64,000 nt of DNA, taken from NCBI RefSeq assembly GCF_018100905.1, contig NZ_JAGJEG010000001.1, forward strand, positions 62,001 to 126,000, read 5' to 3'. Positions 39,885 through 49,118 of the stretch are shown piece by piece (positions within the stretch are counted from its first letter, which is position 1; every line of letters begins with the position of its first letter). Made by a program: the position numbers and the translations under genes. This DNA comes from Pseudoalteromonas sp. MMG010. GTDB lineage: Bacteria > Pseudomonadota > Gammaproteobacteria > Enterobacterales > Alteromonadaceae. The notes below the pieces were generated by a model. The model saw nothing but the letters and a program-made list of their open reading frames with translations. It had not been told where the DNA came from and ran no database searches.

Positions 39885-39911
39885 AAAAAAGCCCCGAATA
39901 TCGGGGCTTTT
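39885..39911 (-). terminator. Terminator between ftsH and folP
   Basis: Arms AAAAGCCCCGA / TCGGGGCTTTT with a three-base loop and a T run on the minus strand, about 20 bases after the ftsH stop. Confidence 0.9.
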
Positions 39912-39931
39912 GGTTATATCTATTTTAACGA

Positions 39932-41872
39932 TTATTCAGCTTTATCATCAAGGTTTGTTTCATCTTTTTTAGATGAATCAGGTGTTGCTGATTTTTCTGC
40001 TGGCTCTGTTGGCTGAACCGCTTCTTGAACTGGGGCATCGTCTTTGCGATCGTGTGCATCACGAGGCTCACGTACCGGTTGGCGGGCCATTAAGTCATCA
40101 ATTTGTTTCGCATCTATTGTTTCATACTTCATCAATGCGTCTTTCATTGCATGTAAGATATCTATATTTTCTTTTAAGATATCTTCGGCACGCTGATAAT
40201 TTCTATCAGAAAATAAACGAACTTCAGTATCAATAACTTTCGCTGTTTCATCAGACATGCTCATAGCACGGCCACCGCCGCCACCCATGTACATTTCGCC
40301 TTGTTCTTCAGCATAAAGTAACGGACCTAATTTCTCACTTAAACCCCATTGAGTAACCATTTTACGAGCAATGTCTGTCGCACGTTCAATATCATTACTG
40401 GCGCCTGTCGTAACTTTATCTTCACCATAAATAAGCGCTTCTGCGATTCGGCCACCATATAAGCTAGAGATCATAGACTCTAATAACTCTTTTGAGTGGC
40501 TCACTCTATCTTGCTCTGGCAGATACATTGTCACACCCAAAGCGCGTCCACGAGGAATGATTGACACCTTGTAAACAGGATCATGCTCAGGAACCATTCG
40601 CCCAACAATAGCATGGCCTGCTTCATGGTAAGCCGTCATTTCTTTTTCTTGCTCACTCATCACCATGGTTTTGCGCTCTGCTCCCATCATGATTTTATCT
40701 TTTGCAGCGTCAAATTCTGCCATGCTAACGACACGTTTATTGCTACGTGCGGCATATAATGCAGCTTCATTAACTAAGTTAGCTAAATCTGCACCAGAGA
40801 AACCAGGTGTACCTCGCGCTATTACAGCGGCTTCAACATTGTCACCAAGTGGTACTTTTCGCATGTGTACTTTTAGAATTTGTTCACGACCACGAATATC
40901 AGGTAAACCAACAACCACTTGACGGTCAAAACGACCAGGACGAAGTAATGCAGGGTCTAATACATCTGGACGGTTAGTCGCGGCTATAACAATAATACCT
41001 TCGTTGCCTTCAAAACCATCCATTTCTACTAGCATCTGATTGAGTGTTTGTTCTCGCTCATCATGCCCGCCGCCCATACCAGCACCACGTTTACGCCCTA
41101 CGGCATCAATTTCATCTATAAAGATGATACAAGGTGCTGCTTTTTTGGCTTGTTCGAACATATCACGAACACGTGATGCACCCACACCGACAAACATTTC
41201 AACAAAGTCTGAACCTGAAATTGTAAAAAATGGGACTTTAGCTTCACCAGCCACTGCTTTTGCCAGTAATGTTTTACCAGTACCCGGTGGACCAACCATG
41301 AGTACGCCTTTAGGAATACTGCCACCTAGTTTTTGGAACTTAGAAGGATCTCTTAAGAAATCAACAAGCTCGGTAACATCATCTTTTGCTTCATCACAAC
41401 CGGCAACATCTGCAAACGTTGTTTTGATTTGCTCTTCGCTCATCAAGCGGGCTTTGCTTTTACCAAACGACATGGCCCCTTTTCCGCCGCCGCCTTGCAT
41501 TTGGCGCATGAAGAATATCCATACTCCAATCAGTAACAACATTGGGAACCAAGAAATAAAGATACTTGCTAAGAATGATTGTTCTTCAGGTTGAACCCCT
41601 TTAACAATTACATTATTTTTAAGTAAGTCATTAATTAAGTCTTCGTCGTACAGTGGCATAATCGTTTTAAACTGCTCACCACTGCTTTTAGTACCGACAA
41701 TAGTGCCAGTCCCACGATCGATTTCTACTTCTTGTAAAGAGCCATTACGTACATCTTTTACAAATTGAGAGTAACTTGTTTGACGATCAACTTGATCGCC
41801 GCCATTAAAGCTCTGAAAGACTGACATCAGCACAACTGCAATGACCAGCCATAGTATTAAATTTTTCGCCAT
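39932..41872 (-). CDS. ftsH: ATP-dependent zinc metalloprotease FtsH
   Basis: Membrane-bound hexameric AAA+ protease that degrades misfolded membrane proteins and regulators such as LpxC and sigma-32. Two N-terminal membrane helices ([36 protein letters not shown]) flank a periplasmic domain; then Walker [14 protein letters not shown], Walker [33 protein letters not shown], the zinc site [11 protein letters not shown], and a charged Pro-rich tail. Start is given as ATG 41872 (MAKNLILW); a TTG at 41881, better spaced from AGAGG, would add three residues. It follows rlmE as in E. coli. Confidence 0.97.
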   Translation of the reverse strand: MAKNLILWLVIAVVLMSVFQSFNGGDQVDRQTSYSQFVKDVRNGSLQEVEIDRGTGTIVGTKSSGEQFKTIMPLYDEDLINDLLKNNVIVKGVQPEEQSFLASIFISWFPMLLLIGVWIFFMRQMQGGGGKGAMSFGKSKARLMSEEQIKTTFADVAGCDEAKDDVTELVDFLRDPSKFQKLGGSIPKGVLMVGPPGTGKTLLAKAVAGEAKVPFFTISGSDFVEMFVGVGASRVRDMFEQAKKAAPCIIFIDEIDAVGRKRGAGMGGGHDEREQTLNQMLVEMDGFEGNEGIIVIAATNRPDVLDPALLRPGRFDRQVVVGLPDIRGREQILKVHMRKVPLGDNVEAAVIARGTPGFSGADLANLVNEAALYAARSNKRVVSMAEFDAAKDKIMMGAERKTMVMSEQEKEMTAYHEAGHAIVGRMVPEHDPVYKVSIIPRGRALGVTMYLPEQDRVSHSKELLESMISSLYGGRIAEALIYGEDKVTTGASNDIERATDIARKMVTQWGLSEKLGPLLYAEEQGEMYMGGGGGRAMSMSDETAKVIDTEVRLFSDRNYQRAEDILKENIDILHAMKDALMKYETIDAKQIDDLMARQPVREPRDAHDRKDDAPVQEAVQPTEPAEKSATPDSSKKDETNLDDKAE

Positions 41873-41939
41873 ATCGCTCAAGGGGTTAACCTCTTGTATC
41901 CAATTAATTTTAAATTCAACTAAACGCCTAGCAACTGTA

Positions 41940-42569
41940 CTACAGTTTGTACCCAGTCGCTACTATATATACTTCCCGAGAACGGGCACGTGAGGCATCA
42001 GGTTTGCGTATTTTCACTACATTAAAGCTATTACGTACATCTTGCAGATATTGATCAAAGCCTTCGCCTTGGAAAACCTTTACAATAAATGCACCATTTT
42101 TTTTCAGAACTTGATTACACATATCAAGTGCTAACTCAACCAAATACATGCTTCCTGCCTGATCCACTGAGCTATTTCCACTCATATTCGGTGCCATATC
42201 AGAGAGTACCACATCCACATTTTTACCATCAATACGTTTTAATAACGCATTTAATACCGCTTCTTCACGAAAGTCACCTTGTAAAAAGTCAACGCCCGCC
42301 AACGAATCCATAGGTAGAATATCACATGCAACCACTTGTCCTTTGTCACCGACTTTTTCGGCTAGATACTGCGACCAACTTCCAGGCGCAGCGCCTAAAT
42401 CAACAACCGTCATTGCTGGTCGCAGCAATTTATCTTTGTTTTGAATTTCGTCTAACTTAAAAACGGCACGTGAGCGCCAGCCTTTTTTTTGCGCTTCATG
42501 AACATAAGGATCATCAAAATGTTCTTTCAACCAGCGCTTAGAACTGGCCGAATGTTTCTTATTTGCCAT
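41940..42569 (-). CDS. rlmE: 23S rRNA (uridine2552-2'-O)-methyltransferase
   Basis: Heat-shock methyltransferase (FtsJ/RrmJ) that methylates U2552 in the 50S A-loop. The 209-residue protein has [20 protein letters not shown], the SAM motif [15 protein letters not shown], the catalytic-Asp motif [11 protein letters not shown] and [15 protein letters not shown] with the catalytic Lys. Divergent from yhbY with an 88-base shared promoter region, the same arrangement as E. coli. Confidence 0.97.
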   Translation of the reverse strand: MANKKHSASSKRWLKEHFDDPYVHEAQKKGWRSRAVFKLDEIQNKDKLLRPAMTVVDLGAAPGSWSQYLAEKVGDKGQVVACDILPMDSLAGVDFLQGDFREEAVLNALLKRIDGKNVDVVLSDMAPNMSGNSSVDQAGSMYLVELALDMCNQVLKKNGAFIVKVFQGEGFDQYLQDVRNSFNVVKIRKPDASRARSREVYIVATGYKL

Positions 42570-42657
42570 AAATTAACACGTAACTAATTAGTAATATTGA
42601 TTAGATGGCGGTAGAATACCCTTAATTCAAGCCATATTCAGTAAAATTTGTATAAAC

Positions 42658-42954
42658 ATGACATTATCTAACAAACAAAAGCAGTTTTTAAAAGGCCAAG
42701 CACATAGCCTTAAACCCGTAGTATTACTAGGTTCTAACGGTTTAACCGAAGGCGTAGTTGTCGAAATTCAAAGTGCATTAGAAATTCACGAATTAATCAA
42801 AGTTAAAGTCCCAACCGATGACCGTGAAACTAAAAAGCTTATTTTTGATGCAATTGTTCGCGAAACAGGTGCGGTTAAACTTCAAACAATTGGTCACACA
42901 ATTGTACTTTACCGCCAAAGTGAAGAAAGAAAAATACAATTACCGCGTGGTTAA
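42658..42954 (+). CDS. yhbY: CRS1-YhbY (CRM) domain RNA-binding protein
   Basis: Small RNA-binding protein associated with pre-50S particles. The 98-residue sequence has the CRM motif LKGQAHSLKPVVLLGSNGLT with the GxxG RNA-binding loop (GSNG) and IGHTIVLYRQS near the C-terminus. Divergent from rlmE; single-gene unit ended by a terminator. Confidence 0.93.
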   Translation: MTLSNKQKQFLKGQAHSLKPVVLLGSNGLTEGVVVEIQSALEIHELIKVKVPTDDRETKKLIFDAIVRETGAVKLQTIGHTIVLYRQSEERKIQLPRG

Positions 42955-42967
42955 TTCACCCGGTAAA

Positions 42968-42998
42968 TAAAAAACCAGCTTCGGCTGGTTTTTTTATT
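42968..42998. terminator. Terminator after yhbY, shared with the convergent phosphatase gene
   Basis: Arms AAAAAACCAGC / GCTGGTTTTTT with a TTCG tetraloop, 14 bases after the yhbY stop and 14 bases before the stop of the minus-strand gene. Confidence 0.92.
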
Positions 42999-43011
42999 TT
43001 ATTAATAAGCT

Positions 43012-43521
43012 TTAAAAGTTCATCTTCTGTTTTTTTACACTATATTGGCTTTTATGTTCATAAGCCTTCAACTGTAAAATATAATATTCATTAAAATTAT
43101 CTTCTGCCATTTTCTCTATTTCTTCGTTAGACAGAAGCTGTGCAAGTTGTGGCGTTGTATTACTATGACCAATCACAACAACGGTATTGTTTTGTTGTAT
43201 TATTCTTTGTTTAAGTTTATCTAAGGCGCGTGCGTTATATATTTGAACGGGAATATTGAAAAAATCGGATAGAGGAGCCGCCGTTTCTCTTGTTCGTTTA
43301 TAATCAGTGCTAAATAAGCTCACCGTGTCGTCTGCGCTAATTAAATCAATTAACCTATTTGCTCTTTGTTGCCCTTGTAGTGATAAACTAGGATTTTGAC
43401 CTAGCTGTTTCTCACTGTGTCGAAATAAGTAAATCGTTTTAGGCGAAGCCATTGCATACTGCATCGTAACAATTAATAATAAAATGATTGCCATCAACCA
43501 ATAAGTTATTTTCATCCCCAT
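43012..43521 (-). CDS. Exported histidine-phosphatase family protein
   Basis: A 169-residue phosphoglycerate-mutase-like phosphatase. After an N-terminal signal peptide or anchor (KITYWLMAIILLLIVTMQYAMA), the core begins with the catalytic motif TIYLFRHSEKQLGQNPSLSL (RHS replacing the usual RHG), followed by RTRETAAPL and the second catalytic His in VVVIGHSNTTPQLAQLL. Substrate is unknown; periplasmic location is inferred from the leader. AGAGG is well placed before the ATG. The ATG abuts the TAA of the upstream serine hydrolase gene with no gap, so the pair is an operon. Confidence 0.82.
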   Translation of the reverse strand: MGMKITYWLMAIILLLIVTMQYAMASPKTIYLFRHSEKQLGQNPSLSLQGQQRANRLIDLISADDTVSLFSTDYKRTRETAAPLSDFFNIPVQIYNARALDKLKQRIIQQNNTVVVIGHSNTTPQLAQLLSNEEIEKMAEDNFNEYYILQLKAYEHKSQYSVKKQKMNF

Positions 43522-44670
43522 TTAATTGCCTCTCTTATATGCTAAAACCTTATCGACAAACTCAGTAGTGAGCTCATTAATTAAGCCCGTTTCAGCATTC
43601 AAAATAAGGCTAAAACCAATATTTAAATGCGGAAAGATCACTAAATCACTACGATAGCCTTGCACCCAGCCACTATGATAAAAAATCGTTTCATCGTCAT
43701 AATCATATATACGCCACCCTAAACCATAATAAGCATCTTTTAGTTTTTTTCGCCAAACCCTGCGGTACTTTTCTTTTTTAGTATGCGTATATGTTCGAGT
43801 TTGTGCTGACAATGTATCAAGCGATAATACGTCAGGATATTGACCTAACTGTGCTTTAAGCCAAATTGCCATATCAGATGCACTCGCATTAACACCGGCT
43901 GCGGGTGGGACTTTGTAATAGTTATTTTTTAGCTTAGCTGTATACCAGCGGGTTTTACCACGCACATGAGGGTGTGCATAATTATCATCTTGAGTCATAT
44001 TGTCATAACCCACACTGGCATTATTCATTTGTAATGGCTTAAAAATGGACTCGTTAAGCCAATACGCATAATCTTCGCCGGTCGTACTTTTTATTACATC
44101 ACCAATAACACTAAACATCACATTTTGATAACCATAGCATTGGCTTGGTCTACATATAGGCTCTACATTTAGTAATTGCTTTACTATTTTTGGATAAGCG
44201 GTACGGGATTCTATTAAATTATCATAAGCATTAGGGACTAAACCACTTGAGTGGCTCAGTAAGTGATAAATTTTTAGCTCATTTTTATAGCGACTCAAAC
44301 CAAAATCAGTAATGTATTCACTCACAGGATCATCTATTGCAAATACCCCTTGTGTAGCCAATTTAGCAGCAAGTGTGCCTGCAAATGTTTTAGATACAGA
44401 TGCTAGGCGAAAACGCGTATGTTGATTTACCACTAAGCCATGTTTACTTTTAGTGCGGCCAAATGCCTTTATATAATCTGCTGATTCGGTATTTACAATG
44501 GATAAAGCTGCCCCTGGAATGCCTTTACTCGTTAATTTTTTTTCGACGTAACGCCCATAATCTTTCACAAACGGCTCCCACTGTGGATCGACGTTTTTCG
44601 CTTTTACAGTGTAAGACGTAAAAAGGGATAAAATAAACAGTGAGGGGAGTAAAAAAATAAGATACGGCAT
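43522..44670 (-). CDS. Exported beta-lactamase-like serine hydrolase
   Basis: A class C beta-lactamase/penicillin-binding-like hydrolase of unknown substrate. The start at ATG 44670 gives 382 residues with a clear signal peptide (PYLIFLLPSLFILSLFTSYTVKA); a start at 44721 would add 17 residues, and neither has a strong ribosome site. Catalytic SxxK is in RLASVSKTFAG (Ser91, Lys94), YxN in CYGYQNVMF, and the third motif is HSG (FYHSGWVQGYRS) instead of KTG, as in esterases and D-aminopeptidases of this fold. It precedes and abuts the histidine phosphatase gene. Confidence 0.85.
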   Translation of the reverse strand: MPYLIFLLPSLFILSLFTSYTVKAKNVDPQWEPFVKDYGRYVEKKLTSKGIPGAALSIVNTESADYIKAFGRTKSKHGLVVNQHTRFRLASVSKTFAGTLAAKLATQGVFAIDDPVSEYITDFGLSRYKNELKIYHLLSHSSGLVPNAYDNLIESRTAYPKIVKQLLNVEPICRPSQCYGYQNVMFSVIGDVIKSTTGEDYAYWLNESIFKPLQMNNASVGYDNMTQDDNYAHPHVRGKTRWYTAKLKNNYYKVPPAAGVNASASDMAIWLKAQLGQYPDVLSLDTLSAQTRTYTHTKKEKYRRVWRKKLKDAYYGLGWRIYDYDDETIFYHSGWVQGYRSDLVIFPHLNIGFSLILNAETGLINELTTEFVDKVLAYKRGN

Positions 44671-44787
44671 TGTTTTATAAATATTATCTTTTAAAACGAT
44701 TGATAATGAACATAATATCATGAACTTTTGATTGGACTATCGTACAATAAGCATAATATTGATTTTTTTATTAGGTTTTGGATATTT

Positions 44788-45597
44788 ATGCGTTTATTTG
44801 CAATTTTACTTTTTATTTTATTATCGGTCGGGTGTACATTAACAAAACAACCTGCAGCACCTTTACCTATACCGTTAAAGCCAACGTTAAAAAGTGAGAC
44901 TTATCAATTAACTTACCAAACAGAGCTTTCTCTTCCTAAAGTTAAATCGGTACAATTACCTGCGCATGATGTTTCTAGAAATCAGACTGTTTTTATCGCA
45001 ACCGATAAAGCAAGCGTCACTGATAAACTATTAGAGCAAATCAGTGACAGTCTCACTGAAAAACACTTAATTGTGAGTGAAAAGAAAAATAGCGATTATA
45101 TTTTAACAATTCACCAGCTCGACTTAAACTTTATTGACGATACTAACTATGTATTGGTAAAGCCAAAAACGCCATACCCTTTATTTGATACTGTTGCCAA
45201 GCAATATCCTACTCAGCAATGTGCAACCTTATTTGCTAAGGTAAGTATGCGCTTAACACATACAGCGTCAGGAGATGTCGTATGGTTTGCGCAATCATCA
45301 ATCGATAGTGCTAGTTTTCACCAAGAACCAATTGTATTTAAGTTTTCTCAAGAACAACGCATCACGAATGAGTTAGAAGTCGTTACCTTTATCCACCAAC
45401 AAAACACCGAAGAAGCTCGCCTTGCCAGAGCGGAGTTAACAGAGCAAGTAAAAGTACCTGAATATAAAACCTTATCAAAACTGTCTAATCTTACGAAAGT
45501 GCAAGGTCCATGTAATCGTACCGAAATAAGCGCTTTAACACCGATGATGCAGTATTATCTTAGTAGTATTTTAATTGATAAAATTAAAGTGCAATAA
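44788..45597 (+). CDS. Lipoprotein of unknown function
   Basis: A 269-residue predicted lipoprotein. Start chosen at ATG 44788 (MRLFAILLFILLSVGC, lipobox Cys16, GGAT upstream); the longer frame begins at a TTG and would bury the signal peptide. The mature protein starts TLTKQPAAPLPIPLKP, Pro-rich and probably extended. No domain is recognised. The segment FIATDKASVTDKLLEQISDSL ... SDYILTIHQLDLNFIDDTNY resembles the small alpha-beta fold of outer-membrane lipoproteins that assemble secretion or polymer machines, but this is only an impression. Divergent from the serine hydrolase and ended by a terminator. Confidence 0.65.
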   Translation: MRLFAILLFILLSVGCTLTKQPAAPLPIPLKPTLKSETYQLTYQTELSLPKVKSVQLPAHDVSRNQTVFIATDKASVTDKLLEQISDSLTEKHLIVSEKKNSDYILTIHQLDLNFIDDTNYVLVKPKTPYPLFDTVAKQYPTQQCATLFAKVSMRLTHTASGDVVWFAQSSIDSASFHQEPIVFKFSQEQRITNELEVVTFIHQQNTEEARLARAELTEQVKVPEYKTLSKLSNLTKVQGPCNRTEISALTPMMQYYLSSILIDKIKVQ

Positions 45598-45612
45598 TAA
45601 CAATGTACTGCG

Positions 45613-45639
45613 GTGTAATCGTATTCATTACACTTTTTT
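45613..45639 (+). terminator. Terminator after the unknown lipoprotein gene
   Basis: Arms GTGTAAT / ATTACAC with a seven-base loop followed by six T, 15 bases past the stop. Confidence 0.7.
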
Positions 45640-45705
45640 ACAGATACTTTAAATAAAATCACAATATACTACAGCATATAAATTCGAAAAATCGGAATAT
45701 TGCTT

Positions 45706-46563
45706 ATGATGCGCTGCGCTCTTGTAAAGAAAATAGCACCATACATTCTATTTTTAACCGCTGTTTACACGTCGCAATCATTAGCGAGCAACCGCTACTA
45801 TGCTGATAACACGCTCGAGCCCACTCATGGTTTTGCCTGGGACTGGAGTGTTGGAGCGAGTTACTATGTAGAAGATACCTATTTAATTGGTATGTCTTCG
45901 TATGATGATGGGGTCGAGTTAGATTTAAATTTAGCCGTTTCGTATAATAAGTTTTACCTAGATATCGATCATCATCAACTCAGTGGCGGGCTAATTATAG
46001 GTTATAGCTTAATCGATAAGTATGACTGGGGGCTCGACATTTTAGCCACTAATGTGCAGGCTGGGCTCGATGAAAAAGGATTAAAACGCTACAATGGCAA
46101 CAAAATAGAAGCACTGGTTAATATACAGCCACGTAATTACGATTTTGATGCGGGATTACGCCTATCTCGACGCTTCGACAACTCACAGATCTCATTTGAA
46201 TACCTATATGATATTTCAGGTTCACATAATGGATGGGTATTTAACTCATTTGTTAGTCAAATTATACCTTGGCGTAATTGGGAATTGCGAACAGGTATAG
46301 GCATCAGCGCCTACTCAGAGAAGTTTACCAACTACTATTTTGGTATTAACGCACAGGAAGCGACTTTAAAGCGAGCAGAATATTCAACCGATACAAGTAG
46401 TAGCGTTAAATTTGAAATCCACGGTGAATACCCATTAAATCGTAATTGGGTCTTTTTAACTGGTTGGCTATCAACCTGGTTTTCTAAAGAAATTGAAAAT
46501 AGCCCTATTATCAAACAAGGATATCAACATAAAGTAAAAGTAGGCGTACGTTATGTATTTTAA
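45706..46563 (+). CDS. MipA/OmpV-family outer-membrane protein
   Basis: A 285-residue outer-membrane protein. The start is ATG 45706 (or 45709); the longer frame begins at TTG. A signal peptide (ILFLTAVYTSQSLA) is followed by a barrel with the family-like pieces WDWSVGASYYVEDTYLIG, the conserved FTNYYFGINAQEATLKRAEY and the C-terminal strand VKVGVRYVF ending in Phe. MipA in E. coli was described as a scaffold between MltA and PBP1b; OmpV relatives are porin-like. The end overlaps the DUF3019 gene by 11 bases and a two-component system follows, so the four genes form one operon. Confidence 0.82.
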   Translation: MMRCALVKKIAPYILFLTAVYTSQSLASNRYYADNTLEPTHGFAWDWSVGASYYVEDTYLIGMSSYDDGVELDLNLAVSYNKFYLDIDHHQLSGGLIIGYSLIDKYDWGLDILATNVQAGLDEKGLKRYNGNKIEALVNIQPRNYDFDAGLRLSRRFDNSQISFEYLYDISGSHNGWVFNSFVSQIIPWRNWELRTGIGISAYSEKFTNYYFGINAQEATLKRAEYSTDTSSSVKFEIHGEYPLNRNWVFLTGWLSTWFSKEIENSPIIKQGYQHKVKVGVRYVF

Positions 46564-46936
46564 GTGGCATTGCTTACTGCTATTGTTTTTTCCTCTTTGG
46601 GCTCAGGCAGAGTCCGAAATACTCACTTCTTTGATAGCAAAGCCAGATACATGTGTTGCGCTACGTGAAGGAAGAAATTGTTATACTGATGTTATTCTTA
46701 CCTGGCAACAACCAAAAATTGGCAATTACTGCCTACGTAACGCCACGACCAAATATATTATGCAATGTTGGTTAAAGCAACGCACAGGGAGTTTTAACTA
46801 TTCGTTTGACTCAGCAACAAGTATCACGTTTGAAATATACGATAGTAATACTTCTAAAGTACTCTCAAGTGCCGAGGTAAAGCTGCAATGGGTATATCAA
46901 AATCGACAAATAAAACGCCGCTGGCGACTGTTTTAA
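46553..46936 (+). CDS. DUF3019-family exported protein
   Basis: A 127-residue exported protein of unknown function. The signal peptide is KWHCLLLLFFPLWAQA, leaving a mature domain of about 108 residues with four Cys (KPDTCVALREGRNCY, NYCLRNA, MQCWLKQ) that could form two disulfides in the periplasm. The KPDTCV...C...W...CL...CW pattern fits DUF3019. It overlaps mipA by 11 bases and precedes the response regulator by 21. Position suggests it links envelope state to the kinase (inference). Confidence 0.75.
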   Translation: MYFKWHCLLLLFFPLWAQAESEILTSLIAKPDTCVALREGRNCYTDVILTWQQPKIGNYCLRNATTKYIMQCWLKQRTGSFNYSFDSATSITFEIYDSNTSKVLSSAEVKLQWVYQNRQIKRRWRLF

Positions 46937-46957
46937 TCTAACGAAATCAGAGGATAT

Positions 46958-47662
46958 ATGGATAATTACGGCCGTATTTTATTAGTAGAAGATGATCATT
47001 CTCTTGCACAATGGGTAGGCGAATATTTAACCGAGCAAGGTTATGCCATTGATATATGCCACCGTGGTGATGAAGTGGTAGAGCAAGTGAAAAAATTAAA
47101 CCCTCACATTATTTTACTCGACATTATGCTACCCGGTGAAGACGGAATAAGTGTGTGTCGTAAGCTAAGAACTTTTTATAAAGCTCCCATTATCATGCTA
47201 ACAGCGCGTGATGAAGAAATGGATGAAGTTATTGGCTTAGAGGTCGGTGCCAGCGACTATATAATGAAACCTATTCGCCCTAGAGCTTTACTGGCCAGAA
47301 TAAAAGCCGCACTTCGTCAACCTATAGAGTCACACACTCAACTTAGCACAGAAAAAATCATTCAAATTGGTAAGTTAGAAATCAATACTGACTCGCGTAA
47401 TATATTAATCGATGGCGAAAATATAAATATATCAACGGCTGAATATTTATTGTTGCATTATTTAGCTGCAAACGCTGGGCATGTTGTTTCTCGTGATGCT
47501 GTTTTTAAAGCGACTAAAGGCAGGGAGTACGACGGTTTAGATAGAAGTGTTGATGTGTTAATTTCAGCTTTACGAAAAAAAATTCATGATGATCCCCAGC
47601 ACCCAGAAAAAATTAAAACTATCTGGGGACGCGGTTATTTATTTGTACCAAGTGCATGGTAA
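46958..47662 (+). CDS. OmpR/RstA-type response regulator
   Basis: A 234-residue DNA-binding response regulator. The receiver domain has acidic pocket EDD (residues 11-13), phospho-acceptor Asp55 (IILLDIMLPG), the switch Thr in MLTARDEE and Lys in DYIMKPIRPR; the winged-helix domain has LLHYLAANAGHVVSRDAV and RSVDVLISALRKKI ... KTIWGRGYLF. AGAGGA precedes the ATG. Cognate kinase follows after 19 bases. It probably regulates its own operon (mipA) as related systems do, which is inference. Confidence 0.93.
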   Translation: MDNYGRILLVEDDHSLAQWVGEYLTEQGYAIDICHRGDEVVEQVKKLNPHIILLDIMLPGEDGISVCRKLRTFYKAPIIMLTARDEEMDEVIGLEVGASDYIMKPIRPRALLARIKAALRQPIESHTQLSTEKIIQIGKLEINTDSRNILIDGENINISTAEYLLLHYLAANAGHVVSRDAVFKATKGREYDGLDRSVDVLISALRKKIHDDPQHPEKIKTIWGRGYLFVPSAW

Positions 47663-47681
47663 TACATAGAGCATAAAATAA

Positions 47682-48971
47682 ATGAAGAAATTCTATCTCT
47701 CTTTTATCAGCTGCGCCTTACTCTCTATAGTCATGCTTGGTTGGTTAATTGATACATTTAGCCAACACACTCATCAAACTAAAGATGAGTTTAGTGTGCA
47801 AAGTAAATTAATCGCCGGGTTCTCTAAGCAATTAGCTAACGTCCCTACTTCGCAAAGAGAACACTTTGTAACTCAATTAGCGAATGACTTTAAGTTACAG
47901 CTAGATTATAAAGCGAATTCAACCTTAGCCCTTCCTCCTTCACTTTTGTTACAAATGCATTCGGCCGATGGACTTATTTTACAAGATAAAAAAGGGTTTT
48001 ATATGCTCTACAGTGATGAGCTATTACACCCTTATCACTTAAATATGCGTTTAGATAAAGTACGAGAAACACAACAACGTAATGATGTACTACTCACCTT
48101 AATATTTTACAGTGGTTTGTGCTTATTAATGGGTTTTATTGTATACCCGTTATCAAGGCGATTAACTGTTTTAAATAATACCGCTAAAGCATTTGCTACT
48201 GGTAATACGCAAGCACGTATCAAAGTGTCGCATTTTACATATATTAAAGACGTTGAATTAACATTTAATAAAATGGCAAGTCAAATTGAAAAACTCGTCG
48301 CCGAAAATAAATTGATTGCCTCCAGTTTATCCCACGATATTCGAACTCCTATTGCTTGTTTACGATTCGGCGTTGATGCTGCATTAGCGACACAAGACGT
48401 TAAAAAAATTAAACAATATTTATTTCGTATGGAAACCGATCTAGACCAAATGGAGTCTATGTTAAAAAGTTATTTAGCCTTTGCCACCCTTGAGCAAAAC
48501 GCGAATAAACTGACATATTCAACCACCAATATTAATGATTATATTGAACAAATAGTTCAACAGTTATCACCTAAAGTAAATGCAGAAGATTTAAAAATAA
48601 CAGTATCTGCGTGCGATGCTGACATAGAGGCCGATTTACATTGGTTAGCAAGGGCCATTACCAACTTAATATCAAATGCATGTGATTTTGCTCGTACACA
48701 GATTCATATTAATATCAAAATAAATGATTATTTTTTAGTAATCAGTGTCGAAGACGACGGTCCTGGTGTTGATAAAGAAAACTTTAAAAATGTCTTTAGT
48801 CCTTTTTTTAAAGAACAAACTCATCGAAATAGATCAAATCAAAGTTATGGCTTAGGATTGGCTATCGTTAACAAAGTAGCTGATTGGCATCAAGGTAAAG
48901 TCTGCGTAGAACAAAGTAAACGATTAAAAGGCGCATGCTTTAAATTATATATTGCATTAAATAAAACGTAA
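47682..48971 (+). CDS. Sensor histidine kinase
   Basis: Partner of the preceding regulator; 429 residues. Membrane helix 1 (about 5-24), a periplasmic domain of about 110 residues with no recognised fold, helix 2 (VLLTLIFYSGLCLLMGFIVY), a HAMP linker, the dimerisation domain with phospho-acceptor His218 in SSLSHDIRTPIACL, and the ATPase domain with N box NLISNACDFA, G1 VEDDGPGVD and G2 SYGLGLAIVNKV. Architecture is RstB/EnvZ-like. The signal may be sensed through the periplasmic domain, perhaps with MipA or the DUF3019 protein (inference). Confidence 0.92.
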   Translation: MKKFYLSFISCALLSIVMLGWLIDTFSQHTHQTKDEFSVQSKLIAGFSKQLANVPTSQREHFVTQLANDFKLQLDYKANSTLALPPSLLLQMHSADGLILQDKKGFYMLYSDELLHPYHLNMRLDKVRETQQRNDVLLTLIFYSGLCLLMGFIVYPLSRRLTVLNNTAKAFATGNTQARIKVSHFTYIKDVELTFNKMASQIEKLVAENKLIASSLSHDIRTPIACLRFGVDAALATQDVKKIKQYLFRMETDLDQMESMLKSYLAFATLEQNANKLTYSTTNINDYIEQIVQQLSPKVNAEDLKITVSACDADIEADLHWLARAITNLISNACDFARTQIHINIKINDYFLVISVEDDGPGVDKENFKNVFSPFFKEQTHRNRSNQSYGLGLAIVNKVADWHQGKVCVEQSKRLKGACFKLYIALNKT

Positions 48972-49118
48972 TAGTGCCTTGTTTTAGCCTTTCACATTTA
49001 AATTTGTGCTGATGTTAACATTAATCGACTTATTTATTGATTCTGTTGTAATAAGCGCTTTTTATTTCGCGTTATTTCCAGTAAATTATCAGCGCATAAA
49101 CACTACAAGAGAATAAAT

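Noticed and set aside
41873-41881. An upstream TTG start for ftsH that would add three residues.
   Set aside because: Not excluded: its spacing from AGAGG is better, but ATG 41872 matches the common annotation; the uncertainty is noted in the entry.
44728-44787. A longer N-terminus for the orphan lipoprotein starting at TTG 44728.
   Set aside because: It would place 20 residues before a perfect lipoprotein signal peptide; ATG 44788 is preferred.
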